From positions 1-20,593 of the forward strand of contig DAIEML010000009.1 in the NCBI GenBank assembly GCA_027349615.1: a DNA stretch of 20,593 nucleotides, given 5' to 3'. The stretch is from Ignavibacteriales bacterium. GTDB taxonomy: Bacteria; Bacteroidota; Ignavibacteria; Ignavibacteriales; Ignavibacteriaceae. Made by a program: the position numbers and the translations under genes. Under the pieces are notes generated by a model, which ran no database searches, was not told the DNA's origin, and saw only the letters and a list, made by a program, of their open reading frames with translations. This document shows positions 1 to 7,826 of this stretch, piece after piece. The stretch's first letter is position 1. Every line of letters starts with the position of its first letter.

Positions 1-612
1 AATGCCGACGACAACACCGACAATCTTAAATTTCTGGTAAGTCTTTTCAATAACGATCGGCTTGTACTCGGGATTTTCCGAAAGCAGTTCAATTTTTATT
101 ACAGAAGACGATTCGCTCTTCTTTTTATAGAACCGCTTTACAACTGCAGCGTCATCGAGTATTGCAACTACAATTTGCCCGTTCTTAGGCTCGAGGTTGG
201 GATTTACAATTACAATATCGCCGCTAAAGATATAGGCGTCCTTCAAACTGTCGCCTTTCACTCTCAGCAGGAAAGAATCCTTCGGCATTCTTGCCACAGT
301 CGGAAGCTCAACCGTATCGATCGCATCCGGATAAATTGTAAGCGGATTGCCGGCGGCAACCTCACCAAGCACGGGGCGCGGAATAAAAAATTTATCTTCA
401 AGCGTAAGCTCAATGTGGCGCGAAAGCTTAGGGTTCTTTTTTATGAAACCCTTCCTCTCGAGCGCTGCTAGATGCTCTCGAACCGTCGCCCGGTTTTTAT
501 ATCCGAAATGCTTTGCTATCTCGGCAAGCGTGGGAGGAATTCCCCGCCCGGATTTTTGTTCAATTAAAAAATTCAATATCCGTTTTTGAATTTCGGTTAT
601 TTCTTTAGACAC
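1..612 (-). CDS. lexA: LexA repressor, SOS regulator (3' end beyond window)
   Basis: This is the transcriptional repressor of the SOS DNA-damage response, which cleaves itself when stimulated by RecA filaments. 204 codons are visible and the last ones read KIVGVVVGI, so only a few C-terminal residues are missing. Residues 1-65 form the winged-helix DNA-binding domain (IPPTLAEIAKHFGY, then ATVREHLAALERKGFI). The S24 peptidase domain keeps all key elements: scissile Ala87-Gly88 (GEVAAGNP), nucleophile Ser122 (VKGDSLKD) and general base Lys159 (AVVKRFY), matching E. coli A84/G85, S119 and K156. I chose the GTG at 612 because GGAGGT sits 5 nt upstream; an in-frame ATG at 630 would put that ribosome site inside the gene. 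A promoter and a palindromic operator lie just upstream, implying autorepression. Its G+C content (about 40-48% in several lines) is clearly higher than in the neighbouring genes. Confidence 0.95.
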   Translation of the reverse strand, partial: MSKEITEIQKRILNFLIEQKSGRGIPPTLAEIAKHFGYKNRATVREHLAALERKGFIKKNPKLSRHIELTLEDKFFIPRPVLGEVAAGNPLTIYPDAIDTVELPTVARMPKDSFLLRVKGDSLKDAYIFSGDIVIVNPNLEPKNGQIVVAILDDAAVVKRFYKKKSESSSVIKIELLSENPEYKPIVIEKTYQKFKIVGVVVGI

Positions 613-617
613 GGCAC

Positions 618-623
618 ACCTCC
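618..623 (-). promoter_or_regulatory. Shine-Dalgarno site fixing the lexA GTG start
   Basis: The minus strand reads GGAGGT followed 5 nt later by GTG at 612. This is the strongest ribosome-binding site in the window and favours the GTG over the in-frame ATG at 630. Confidence 0.8.
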
Positions 624-659
624 GGTTCATCAGTTACAGTTCAAAAAGAAAAATAAAAC

Positions 660-679
660 TACCATACATTTGTATGGTA
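660..679. promoter_or_regulatory. Candidate LexA operator (SOS box), perfect 20-bp palindrome
   Basis: TACCATACA and TGTATGGTA are exact inverted repeats separated by TT. The palindrome overlaps the end of the -10 element and the expected transcription start of lexA, 47 bp before the GTG, which is where an autorepressor would bind. The half-site differs from the E. coli CTGT...ACAG and Bacillus GAAC...GTTC boxes, so assignment to LexA rests on position and symmetry. Confidence 0.7.
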
Positions 680-707
680 AAATAGAAAACGAATATAAGA
701 TTGTCAA
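679..707 (-). promoter_or_regulatory. Predicted sigma-70 promoter of lexA
   Basis: On the minus strand, TTGACA (707-702) is followed after a 17-nt spacer by TATTTT (684-679). The expected transcription start, about 7 nt downstream, falls inside the 660-679 palindrome. The -35 matches the consensus exactly; the -10 is moderate. Confidence 0.6.
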
Positions 708-905
708 TGAAAAAGATAGGTAGAAAAAATAGATTTAAGTTTTTGAATGCCTGCTAAACAAAATGATTGAGTTTATTGGGAAATAAGTTTGAGAAAAATT
801 TTAAAAATAATATAGTGAGAAACTATAAACGAGATTAAAGATGAAATGAAATTAAAATTTAAATCAAATCTTGAAAACTATGTTTGCAATAAAAAAGATT
901 AATTC

Positions 906-3900
906 TTATACATGAAGAAGAAAAATCTTTTCCAAAGAATCGAGCATCTTCTCACGGAAAATCGGTTTGGAAATAAAATCATTGAAACCAGCTGCAATAA
1001 ATTTTTCTTTATCGCCCGGAAGAACATAAGCCGTTACCGCAATGATCGGAATATTTTCATATCCCGGCATCTTATGAATAATTCTTAATGCGTCCAAGCC
1101 GTTGTATTCTCCTTGAAGATTAATATCCATAACAATAAAATCAAAATGAAAACTATCCAGCAGCGGTAAAGCTTCTTCAAAACTGACGGCAAATTTAATT
1201 TCTTTAAGTTCTTTCATCTGAACTTTAAAGAGAATTTGGGAATCAATTTGATCTTCGATATAAAGGCATAAAAGAGAAGATAAAGGTTGTTTATCAAAAG
1301 ATTTTTCTACTGGCTTTGATTCGATAGGCTCGGATTGAATTTGCTCAAAGCTTTCTTTAGGTTCATCTTCCGTTTGAACTGATTCTATTTCATCTAACTT
1401 TTTACGATCGACAGGAGTAAACTCCTCTTGAAGTGTTTCTTCAATTTCTACTTTAGATTCACTTTCGGAAGAGGTTTCTTCTTCAACAATTTCTTCAGGT
1501 TTGGATACAAAAATATTTTGTTTATTTTCAATAACTTTTGTAAAATTAATTGGGAAAATAAATCCGCAATCGAACTTATCTTTGCCTTGTTCAGTCACTT
1601 CAAATTTACCGTTAAGCAGCTTTAATAATGTTTTTGCTAGAAGAATTGATAATCTTGAAAGTCCATAATCTTTTGCAATAGAATCATTATCAGAATCAAA
1701 AAAAGATCTAAAATTATTCAGCATATTCTTTGAGATTGCCGAATAATTATCCTTCATAGAAATAATAAAATATTCATCGTCTGCTTGATAAGCAGAAAAA
1801 TATATTTTCTTTTCTTTATCAATATGAATTGCAATTTTAAGAAGCAAAGAAATCAGTGTTTGAAACTTTTGTTTGTCGGATTCAAATTTTAATGACGAAG
1901 AAATTTTACCGTAAGCAAATTCCATTTCTCTAACGCTTGAAATTTCTTTAAAATCATTATGTAATTGATCTATTACTTCTGTAATTCCAATTTCCTGCGG
2001 AACAAGTTCATAATTGTTTTGCCTAATGTTAGAATACTCGATAACCGAATTCATAATATTAAGAAGCCTATCGCGGTTTTGATTTATAATTTCAGAGGCT
2101 TCATTTTGTTCAGGAGTTGGGTTTTTTATTCCTTCCGATAATTCTTGCACAAAGCCAAGAATTACATTTATCGGGGTTAATAGTTCATGAAAAAGATTTG
2201 GCAATAAATTAAAGTCAGTAATGTTTGCATTAGAAGGTTCAATTTGAGGTGCTTTTTCAACAAAAACTTCTTTAACCACTTCTTTTATTTTTTCTTCGCT
2301 ATCAATTGCAGCATTATCAATTTTGCAAAGGATACTAAATAACTCTACTTCTCCTTTATAATTTAAAATTGGAGTTGCAGTAATTTCGCTTTCACTAAAA
2401 TTCCCATCGGATTTTTTCAATTTAGTTAAAATTGTAACCGGTTCTTTTAAGTGAGATTGAAAAATTGAAGAATTAATGGTTCCGCGATCTTCATTTTTTA
2501 CTAACGCTGCAAAGGAAGAATTTTCTATTTCATTTTTTTGATAGCCTAAAAACTGCTTTACAGATTGATTACAAAACGTTATTATTCCAACATTATCAGT
2601 AACAAAAAGTAAATCATTTGTATTATCAAATGCTGTTTTAAATAACTGATTTTTCTTATTCAATTCTAATTGATTTGTTACATCGCGAACAATATTAAAG
2701 TGTGCATCCTTTTCATTAAACTTAAATGGAATTTTACTTATTTCGACAAAGACATAAGTTCCATCTTTCTTTTTATGTTTAAAAGGACCATTGAAACGCC
2801 CCATCCGGTTTGGCTGATTAGAAGAATCTAATAATGTTTGAATGTCTTCAGAGGAATAAAGATCGGTAAGATCCATTTGTAAAAATTCGTCTTTCCGGTA
2901 TCCATAAAGTGCTAAAGCAGCATCATTAGCCTCAATGAACCTAAGATTTTCAGTATCATAAATAAAAATAGGCTCAGGATTATTTTGGATTAAAATCTCA
3001 AACATTCTACCTCTATTATTTATTAAATTCTCTAAATTGTCAAGATTAATTTTTTCTTCAATTAAGATTGAAATTCCTTCAATTGATTTTTTTTCATTAA
3101 AGATTTTGGTTAAATAAAAATCGAAATTACTTTCTAAATTTTTATTTGAATTAGTTTCAATTATCGCTTCAATCTTTTCAAAATTATTAGACGAATTTAA
3201 AAATTGCTGTATTTTTTCAGTAATTTTTAACGGAAAAACTTTTTCGTAAGGATAATTTCTTAAATCTACAATTTCTTCTGAAAACAATTTACTAAATTCT
3301 TTACTTCCATGCTTTATTATTCCTTTGGTATCAATAAATACAAGCGCCTTATTAAAATTTTCAATCAAATTGACGGAAGAATTATAAAATGTATCTACTT
3401 CTATTCTATCATTTTTATTTTCAATATTCTGTGCAATTCCAATAATTGCAATTACATTATTGTCAGCGTCACTTAATGGAATTTCAATCGTTTGATATTT
3501 GTCCGGCTCGCTTATACCAACAAGCGGAACACCTTCAATCACAACGCAATTAAGTGTGTCCTTTATATATTTTTCAATTGATGAATAAATATCTACTTGA
3601 TAAGGAGGCAAAAATGATTGGTATTGTCTCCCTTCAACTTGAGAAGGTTTGAGTGCTAAATTTGAAGCAAGTTTATTGTTTACTAAAATATAAATCCCAT
3701 TAACATCTTTTATCCAAAACAACTCTTCAAATTGATTTATTTCTTTTGAAATTTTTTCTTTTCCTATAAAAGTAAAAGGATAAAATGATTTTATCTTTTT
3801 TATTTCTTTTAATAGCGATTTATTATTTACTAAATTTTCAAAATTATTTGATTGAACTTTTAAGTTTGAAATTCCTGTTAAATTAAGTTTATATTCTTGC

Positions 3901-4244
3901 TGTCTGAAAGTACAAAAAATAAAAAGATCGCTGCCATCTTTATAAGTGTTGATAATTATTTGTGCATTTATTTCAGATTTGTTTTTCAGGACAAATTGTA
4001 AATTCTGAATGATTGGAATTTCGTTTGTAAATACTTCTTCAATAAATTCATTTAATTTTATAATGGAAGAGTCATCAAAAATTTCAGATATATTTTTTAA
4101 AGTATCAGAATATCCGAATAATGATTTGGCATTATTGTTAATTGATAATAAATCTCCGTTTTGATCAATTACAATGAATGGATCTGCAATGTTTTCATTT
4201 AACGAATTGAAAAGTTTAGTATTTATTTTATTTGATGAATCCAA
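906..4244 (-). CDS. Five-PAS hybrid histidine kinase with degenerate ATP-binding domain and C-terminal receiver
   Basis: This is a large cytoplasmic sensor of 1112 aa with no membrane segments. Approximate order: PAS domains at 15-110, 170-275, 290-395, 415-525 (IFIYDTENLRFIEANDAA) and 535-655; HisKA with phospho-acceptor His686 (FHELLTPINVILGF); HATPase-like 760-885; an acidic Glu/Ser/Pro linker 890-985; receiver 990-1110 with Asp1040 (FIVMDINL), Thr in AVTAY and Lys1093 (ISKPI). The ATP-binding part is abnormal. The N-box reads SLLLKIAIHI, with Lys where the Mg-ATP Asn belongs. The G1 box reads KDNYSAI instead of DxGxG, and the G2 box reads GLSRL. Autophosphorylation is therefore doubtful; His686 and the receiver may relay phosphate from another kinase. 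The start is probably TTG at 4244, because a TAG stop lies 6 nt upstream and no early ATG exists. It lies 68 bp after the lipoprotein gene. Confidence 0.88.
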   Translation of the reverse strand: MDSSNKINTKLFNSLNENIADPFIVIDQNGDLLSINNNAKSLFGYSDTLKNISEIFDDSSIIKLNEFIEEVFTNEIPIIQNLQFVLKNKSEINAQIIINTYKDGSDLFIFCTFRQQEYKLNLTGISNLKVQSNNFENLVNNKSLLKEIKKIKSFYPFTFIGKEKISKEINQFEELFWIKDVNGIYILVNNKLASNLALKPSQVEGRQYQSFLPPYQVDIYSSIEKYIKDTLNCVVIEGVPLVGISEPDKYQTIEIPLSDADNNVIAIIGIAQNIENKNDRIEVDTFYNSSVNLIENFNKALVFIDTKGIIKHGSKEFSKLFSEEIVDLRNYPYEKVFPLKITEKIQQFLNSSNNFEKIEAIIETNSNKNLESNFDFYLTKIFNEKKSIEGISILIEEKINLDNLENLINNRGRMFEILIQNNPEPIFIYDTENLRFIEANDAALALYGYRKDEFLQMDLTDLYSSEDIQTLLDSSNQPNRMGRFNGPFKHKKKDGTYVFVEISKIPFKFNEKDAHFNIVRDVTNQLELNKKNQLFKTAFDNTNDLLFVTDNVGIITFCNQSVKQFLGYQKNEIENSSFAALVKNEDRGTINSSIFQSHLKEPVTILTKLKKSDGNFSESEITATPILNYKGEVELFSILCKIDNAAIDSEEKIKEVVKEVFVEKAPQIEPSNANITDFNLLPNLFHELLTPINVILGFVQELSEGIKNPTPEQNEASEIINQNRDRLLNIMNSVIEYSNIRQNNYELVPQEIGITEVIDQLHNDFKEISSVREMEFAYGKISSSLKFESDKQKFQTLISLLLKIAIHIDKEKKIYFSAYQADDEYFIISMKDNYSAISKNMLNNFRSFFDSDNDSIAKDYGLSRLSILLAKTLLKLLNGKFEVTEQGKDKFDCGFIFPINFTKVIENKQNIFVSKPEEIVEEETSSESESKVEIEETLQEEFTPVDRKKLDEIESVQTEDEPKESFEQIQSEPIESKPVEKSFDKQPLSSLLCLYIEDQIDSQILFKVQMKELKEIKFAVSFEEALPLLDSFHFDFIVMDINLQGEYNGLDALRIIHKMPGYENIPIIAVTAYVLPGDKEKFIAAGFNDFISKPIFREKMLDSLEKIFLLHV

Positions 4245-4312
4245 AATCTATCTATAATTTTTTAAAAATTTGTTATTTAAATTAAGAATTTCAACGAATT
4301 AATTTTTTAAAA

Positions 4313-5296
4313 TTATTGCCATGGCGTTTGCACATAAACTTCATTAGACCAAGATGAATCACCGCTGGCAATTGCTTTAATTCTATAATAATAACCAGTA
4401 GAGGCAGCTAGTCCGTTTGCGCTATCAATAAATTGAGTAGTTCCACGATTTACAACTCCGACGCTAATATAAGATGACCAAGGATATCTTCTTTCAATTT
4501 TAAAATAATTCTCCGAATAAACGTCATCATTCCAAGAAAGTACAACACTAGTAGAACTTGTTGCTATTGCAGCTAATCCGGTTGGTGGTGCAATTGAATG
4601 AGTTGCGCCATCACCATAAGTATTAATAATATTACTAAATGAAGATGTTCCAATTATATTCAGACTTCTAATTTTGTAATAATAAACTGTTGAATCATCA
4701 GCATTACTATCATTAATATTATTTGTGTTTGGTGCAGAAACAAGTTGAAGAACAAAGTCGCCATAATATCCTTTTTTTCTCCATATCTCATAACCTGGAG
4801 CAATAGAGATCACTGAATCCTTCCAAGATAAATTTATGGTTGTAGATGATAATCTTATAAATGAAAATGAATTTGGAGTTTGCGGAGGATATTTAATATT
4901 TGAAACCAAAATATTACTCATTGTATCGCTTCGAACTGAGGAACCATCTTTATCGTAATAAATTAAATAATAACTAATTCTTTTATTGATGTAGGTTGAA
5001 TCGAATGAAAGCGGTATTACTGGTTTCGTACCGTCAGCATTTGCTGGATTCCATTTGTAAATGGCTCCATTAACATAAAGTTCAATAAAATTAATTCCAG
5101 TATCTTGAATTATATTATAACTAATATTTGTATTTAAATAATTTATTGTATCGTTTGAAACCGGATTGCTAATAGTAATCTTAAGATTATTTGATCCACC
5201 GCTGGATGACGGACCAAGAAATAAGTCTGTACAACCAGTAAAATACAAAACTGAAATTGACAAAATAATTGCTGATATAATAATCTGATTTTTCAT
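4313..5296 (-). CDS. Lipoprotein with Ig-like and two fibronectin type III domains
   Basis: This is a surface or periplasmic lipoprotein of unknown function, 327 aa from the ATG at 5296; a TTG at 5311 would add five residues. A short Lys-containing N-terminus, a hydrophobic stretch and YFTGC give a lipobox with Cys22, although Phe at -3 is not ideal. A Gly/Ser-rich linker follows. An Ig-like beta domain spans about 40-130 (ISNPVSNDTINY, then FIELYVNG). Two fibronectin III repeats lie at about 138-228 (TTINLSWKDS) and 238-327 (TSVVLSWNDD, then YYYRIKAIASG). Such domains mediate binding or act as spacers; no catalytic motif is visible. It sits between the deacetylase-like gene (97 bp upstream) and the PAS kinase, same strand, so it may be the last structural part of the polysaccharide locus. 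Confidence 0.85.
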   Translation of the reverse strand: MKNQIIISAIILSISVLYFTGCTDLFLGPSSSGGSNNLKITISNPVSNDTINYLNTNISYNIIQDTGINFIELYVNGAIYKWNPANADGTKPVIPLSFDSTYINKRISYYLIYYDKDGSSVRSDTMSNILVSNIKYPPQTPNSFSFIRLSSTTINLSWKDSVISIAPGYEIWRKKGYYGDFVLQLVSAPNTNNINDSNADDSTVYYYKIRSLNIIGTSSFSNIINTYGDGATHSIAPPTGLAAIATSSTSVVLSWNDDVYSENYFKIERRYPWSSYISVGVVNRGTTQFIDSANGLAASTGYYYRIKAIASGDSSWSNEVYVQTPWQ

Positions 5297-5393
5297 AGAA
5301 AATGAAAACAAAAAATAGAAAAAGCTTTAATTCTTAGAAATAAATTGCATTAGAATATTTCCCGTTTTCTGTAAAGCAACATTTCAAAAATTT

Positions 5394-7292
5394 TCATGTG
5401 TTTGGAACAAAATAATCGAAATAATATGTACGAGATTCATCGGGAATTAAGTCGTTTATATAAACATAAATAATGTGTGAATTTTTATCGTATATATACT
5501 TAGCAACTTTTGTCCCAATAATTTCTGAGCTTAGAGTAATATTCCTGGCATTTTCACTCATATCAAGCTGAATTACCAAATTATTTACAATTTGTTTTCC
5601 TGGATTTGAAATTGTTAATGCAATTCTTGTGTCACCTCGTTTATCAACTCGTACTTCCACATAATTTCTTCTTGCCCACCAATTTTCTATTTGAGATAAC
5701 GTGGTAATCCAAAAACCTTTTCTCTTAAGATCTTCAATTACGTTTTTAACAACTCCAATATTTTCAGGTTTGCATTGATATTCTGTATGAAGCTTTAATG
5801 TATATAATCCGCCTTCAAATAATATTCTATCTATATCTTCCTGGTAAGTATAAAATTGAAAATTAGGATCTGTCAATCCAAAATCTCTAATCACTTCATA
5901 ATCATCTCTTCCTGTTTTAGAAATTGATACAAGAAGACTGTCTCCTCTAATTATAGTCGTCGGAACAGATCTATCCGTTAAAGAATCAGTGAAAATATAT
6001 TTATACTTATCTTGAATTAATGCTTGAAGAGTATTTTGGTCATAAATTCCATAATAAGGCATGCAGCCTAGAATTTTGGTATCGGTAATTGCATCTATTG
6101 AAGTTCTAGAGTTAAATAGTTTATCTTTTTGAGTTTGAAAATCATTTAACTTATTTAAAGTATCACTTATAGATGTTAAGTAACCTATATCTACTAATGA
6201 ACCGACATCACCATACCTAATTAGAGGTTTTAAAATACTTTTATTTAACTCTGCTTCATTTTGATCGATAAAAAATGAAGCTGGTACTTTTTCAGAATTT
6301 AAAATTCTTAATAAATTATTTATGTTGCTTACATCCTTAGTTAAAGTTGGAACTAATACAGCAGCCGCATTGTAGTTAGCAGGCCAATCTCTTACAAAAG
6401 CAATCGGTTTATACAGCAGCCAATTCATACAATTATTAAATAATCTATCAAAATATATGTAATCTTCTTGAACACCGATAACAGAACTAATTTCAAAACC
6501 CATCCAAACAAATCTTCCGGTGCCATAAGTTCCGTACACAATTCCAGCACTCTTTTTAATTTGATCTCTAGTTAATCCATCTTGAAGTCTATAATTGTAC
6601 CAGAAACTTGCTTGAACAGTTCTTGGGTCTAATACTTCAACAGACATTGGACGGTCCCAAGTAGCAACTCTTAATGGATACCCGGCAGGAATATTTGCAG
6701 TAATTGGAAGTCCGCCGCGAAGCGTATGGATTTTTGTAAATTCCGAAGGCAAAATTTCTTTGCTAAACTTTAGACCAAAAACTTCAGAAAAGAAATCCCA
6801 GCCTCTCCATTTTCCATCATTTGAATAAGATGCAGTTCCACTAGTAGCAAAAACACTTCCGCCGTTATTAACATATTTTTTAAGCTGCATTATTTCTTTA
6901 TCGCTTAAAGATTTTGAGCCAGGAAGAATTAATAGTTTGTATTTATTTGCCAAGCCAAGTTCAATTGTGGAGTCAGCAATTACATCATAATTAAAATTAG
7001 AATTTGATAGAAATTTTTTCCATGTAGAAATGTTATCATTCAGCCAAGTGCTACCAACCGGAAGCATATTCTCTGTATATTTTGAATAGAGAATTCCAAT
7101 AGTAGGTTTTTCGCCATAAATAACTTCTTTGATTATTTTAGTATTAGGAAGTAATTCTGCAGCGCTGAATTTGCCAAAAACACCGCGGAGGATATATAAA
7201 TAAATTAAAATTGATCCGACAAGGAAAGTTAATCCGCTTAAAACAATTAAAGCTTGGTTTACACCGCCACGCTTTTTTGTTGTTATCGCCAC
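5394..7292 (-). CDS. Membrane-anchored protein with amidotransferase-like and degenerate CE4 polysaccharide-deacetylase domains
   Basis: 632 aa. After a short basic N-terminus, one membrane segment (about 13-38) anchors a periplasmic protein. Residues ~60-290 resemble the class I glutamine-amidotransferase-like fold (PTIGILYS, YKLLILPGSKSLSDKEI, NNGGSVFATSG, GTGRFVWMGFE), but no nucleophilic Cys appears at the elbow. Residues ~308-540 resemble a CE4 NodB barrel (AAAVLVPTL, then VPASFFIDQNEAEL, and LKRKGFWITTLSQIENWW near the end). The metal-binding TFDDG is replaced around 314-320 by VPTLTKD, and the HxxxH motif by GDVGSLVDIGYL, so deacetylase activity is unlikely. Residues ~545-632 form a beta-sandwich. 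The overall plan recalls PelA or PgaB. The GTG start at 7292 overlaps the previous gene by 10 nt, suggesting coupled translation. The CE4 fold is inferred from pattern. Confidence 0.75.
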   Translation of the reverse strand: MAITTKKRGGVNQALIVLSGLTFLVGSILIYLYILRGVFGKFSAAELLPNTKIIKEVIYGEKPTIGILYSKYTENMLPVGSTWLNDNISTWKKFLSNSNFNYDVIADSTIELGLANKYKLLILPGSKSLSDKEIMQLKKYVNNGGSVFATSGTASYSNDGKWRGWDFFSEVFGLKFSKEILPSEFTKIHTLRGGLPITANIPAGYPLRVATWDRPMSVEVLDPRTVQASFWYNYRLQDGLTRDQIKKSAGIVYGTYGTGRFVWMGFEISSVIGVQEDYIYFDRLFNNCMNWLLYKPIAFVRDWPANYNAAAVLVPTLTKDVSNINNLLRILNSEKVPASFFIDQNEAELNKSILKPLIRYGDVGSLVDIGYLTSISDTLNKLNDFQTQKDKLFNSRTSIDAITDTKILGCMPYYGIYDQNTLQALIQDKYKYIFTDSLTDRSVPTTIIRGDSLLVSISKTGRDDYEVIRDFGLTDPNFQFYTYQEDIDRILFEGGLYTLKLHTEYQCKPENIGVVKNVIEDLKRKGFWITTLSQIENWWARRNYVEVRVDKRGDTRIALTISNPGKQIVNNLVIQLDMSENARNITLSSEIIGTKVAKYIYDKNSHIIYVYINDLIPDESRTYYFDYFVPNT

Positions 7293-7798
7293 TTTAAGGC
7301 TCCAGAATCTTTATCATCTTTTGTAGAAACATAACCTTCTTCAGTATATTTCATAAATTTAGAATCTCTGCCATATCTTTCATCAGATTTTGTATTTCCC
7401 GATGGTCTTCCTTGGAAACCTCTTTGTTGAATTTTCATTGGCTGAGCAAATTGTTTTGGCTGAGTTGAACGCGATCCATAAGCTTGTCCATAAACTGTAT
7501 AAGGTTGTGGCCTTTGCTGCATAGAAACTTGGTTTTGAGGAATTTGCTGTTGAATAAGAATCGGCTGTCTTTCAATATAAGCTTGCTGTGGAACTACTTT
7601 CTGCTTTTCAGCAGAAATAATAGCTGGCGCCGAAGCTGGAGTAACTAATTCAGCCTTTACTTCAGATGGTTGAGGCGCTGTGGCTATTTGTCCTTTCCTT
7701 TCTCTAACTTTGTAGAGAACATAAGCTCCGATTGCCAGCAAAAAAGTGCTGATTGTTGCAACCAGAATTATCGTTGATAGAATCGGAATCAGTTCCAT
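7283..7798 (-). CDS. Small single-pass membrane protein with Gln/Pro-rich tail
   Basis: I do not recognise a family. The 171-aa protein has one membrane helix (about 5-29, ILSTIILVATISTFLLAIGAY), then a basic KVRERK, which predicts a cytoplasmic tail by the positive-inside rule. A low-complexity region rich in Gln, Pro and Ala (about 40-130) follows, then a charged end (KFMKYTEEGYVS, then GALKWR). AAGAGG precedes the ATG by 7 nt. It lies 28 bp after the glycosyltransferase and overlaps the deacetylase-like gene by 10 nt. That is the position of small synthase partners such as PgaD or IcaD, but it shows no resemblance to them beyond size and membrane location. A role as synthase accessory is inference from gene order. 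Confidence 0.75.
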   Translation of the reverse strand: MELIPILSTIILVATISTFLLAIGAYVLYKVRERKGQIATAPQPSEVKAELVTPASAPAIISAEKQKVVPQQAYIERQPILIQQQIPQNQVSMQQRPQPYTVYGQAYGSRSTQPKQFAQPMKIQQRGFQGRPSGNTKSDERYGRDSKFMKYTEEGYVSTKDDKDSGALKWR

Positions 7799-7826
7799 AA
7801 GTAACCTCTTAAAATTAAATTTTTAC

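Noticed and set aside
175..589. Plus-strand ORFs of 98 and 80 aa opposite lexA
   Set aside because: They lie antisense to a LexA with complete catalytic and DNA-binding motifs; their translations show no domain and no ribosome site.
4256..4270. AATTTTT-T-AAAAATT hairpin between the lipoprotein and kinase genes
   Set aside because: It is made only of A and T, with a one-base loop, and is expected by chance in this composition.
4313..5311. TTG start at 5311 for the fibronectin lipoprotein
   Set aside because: ATG at 5296 gives a normal lipoprotein signal peptide; the extra five residues add nothing.
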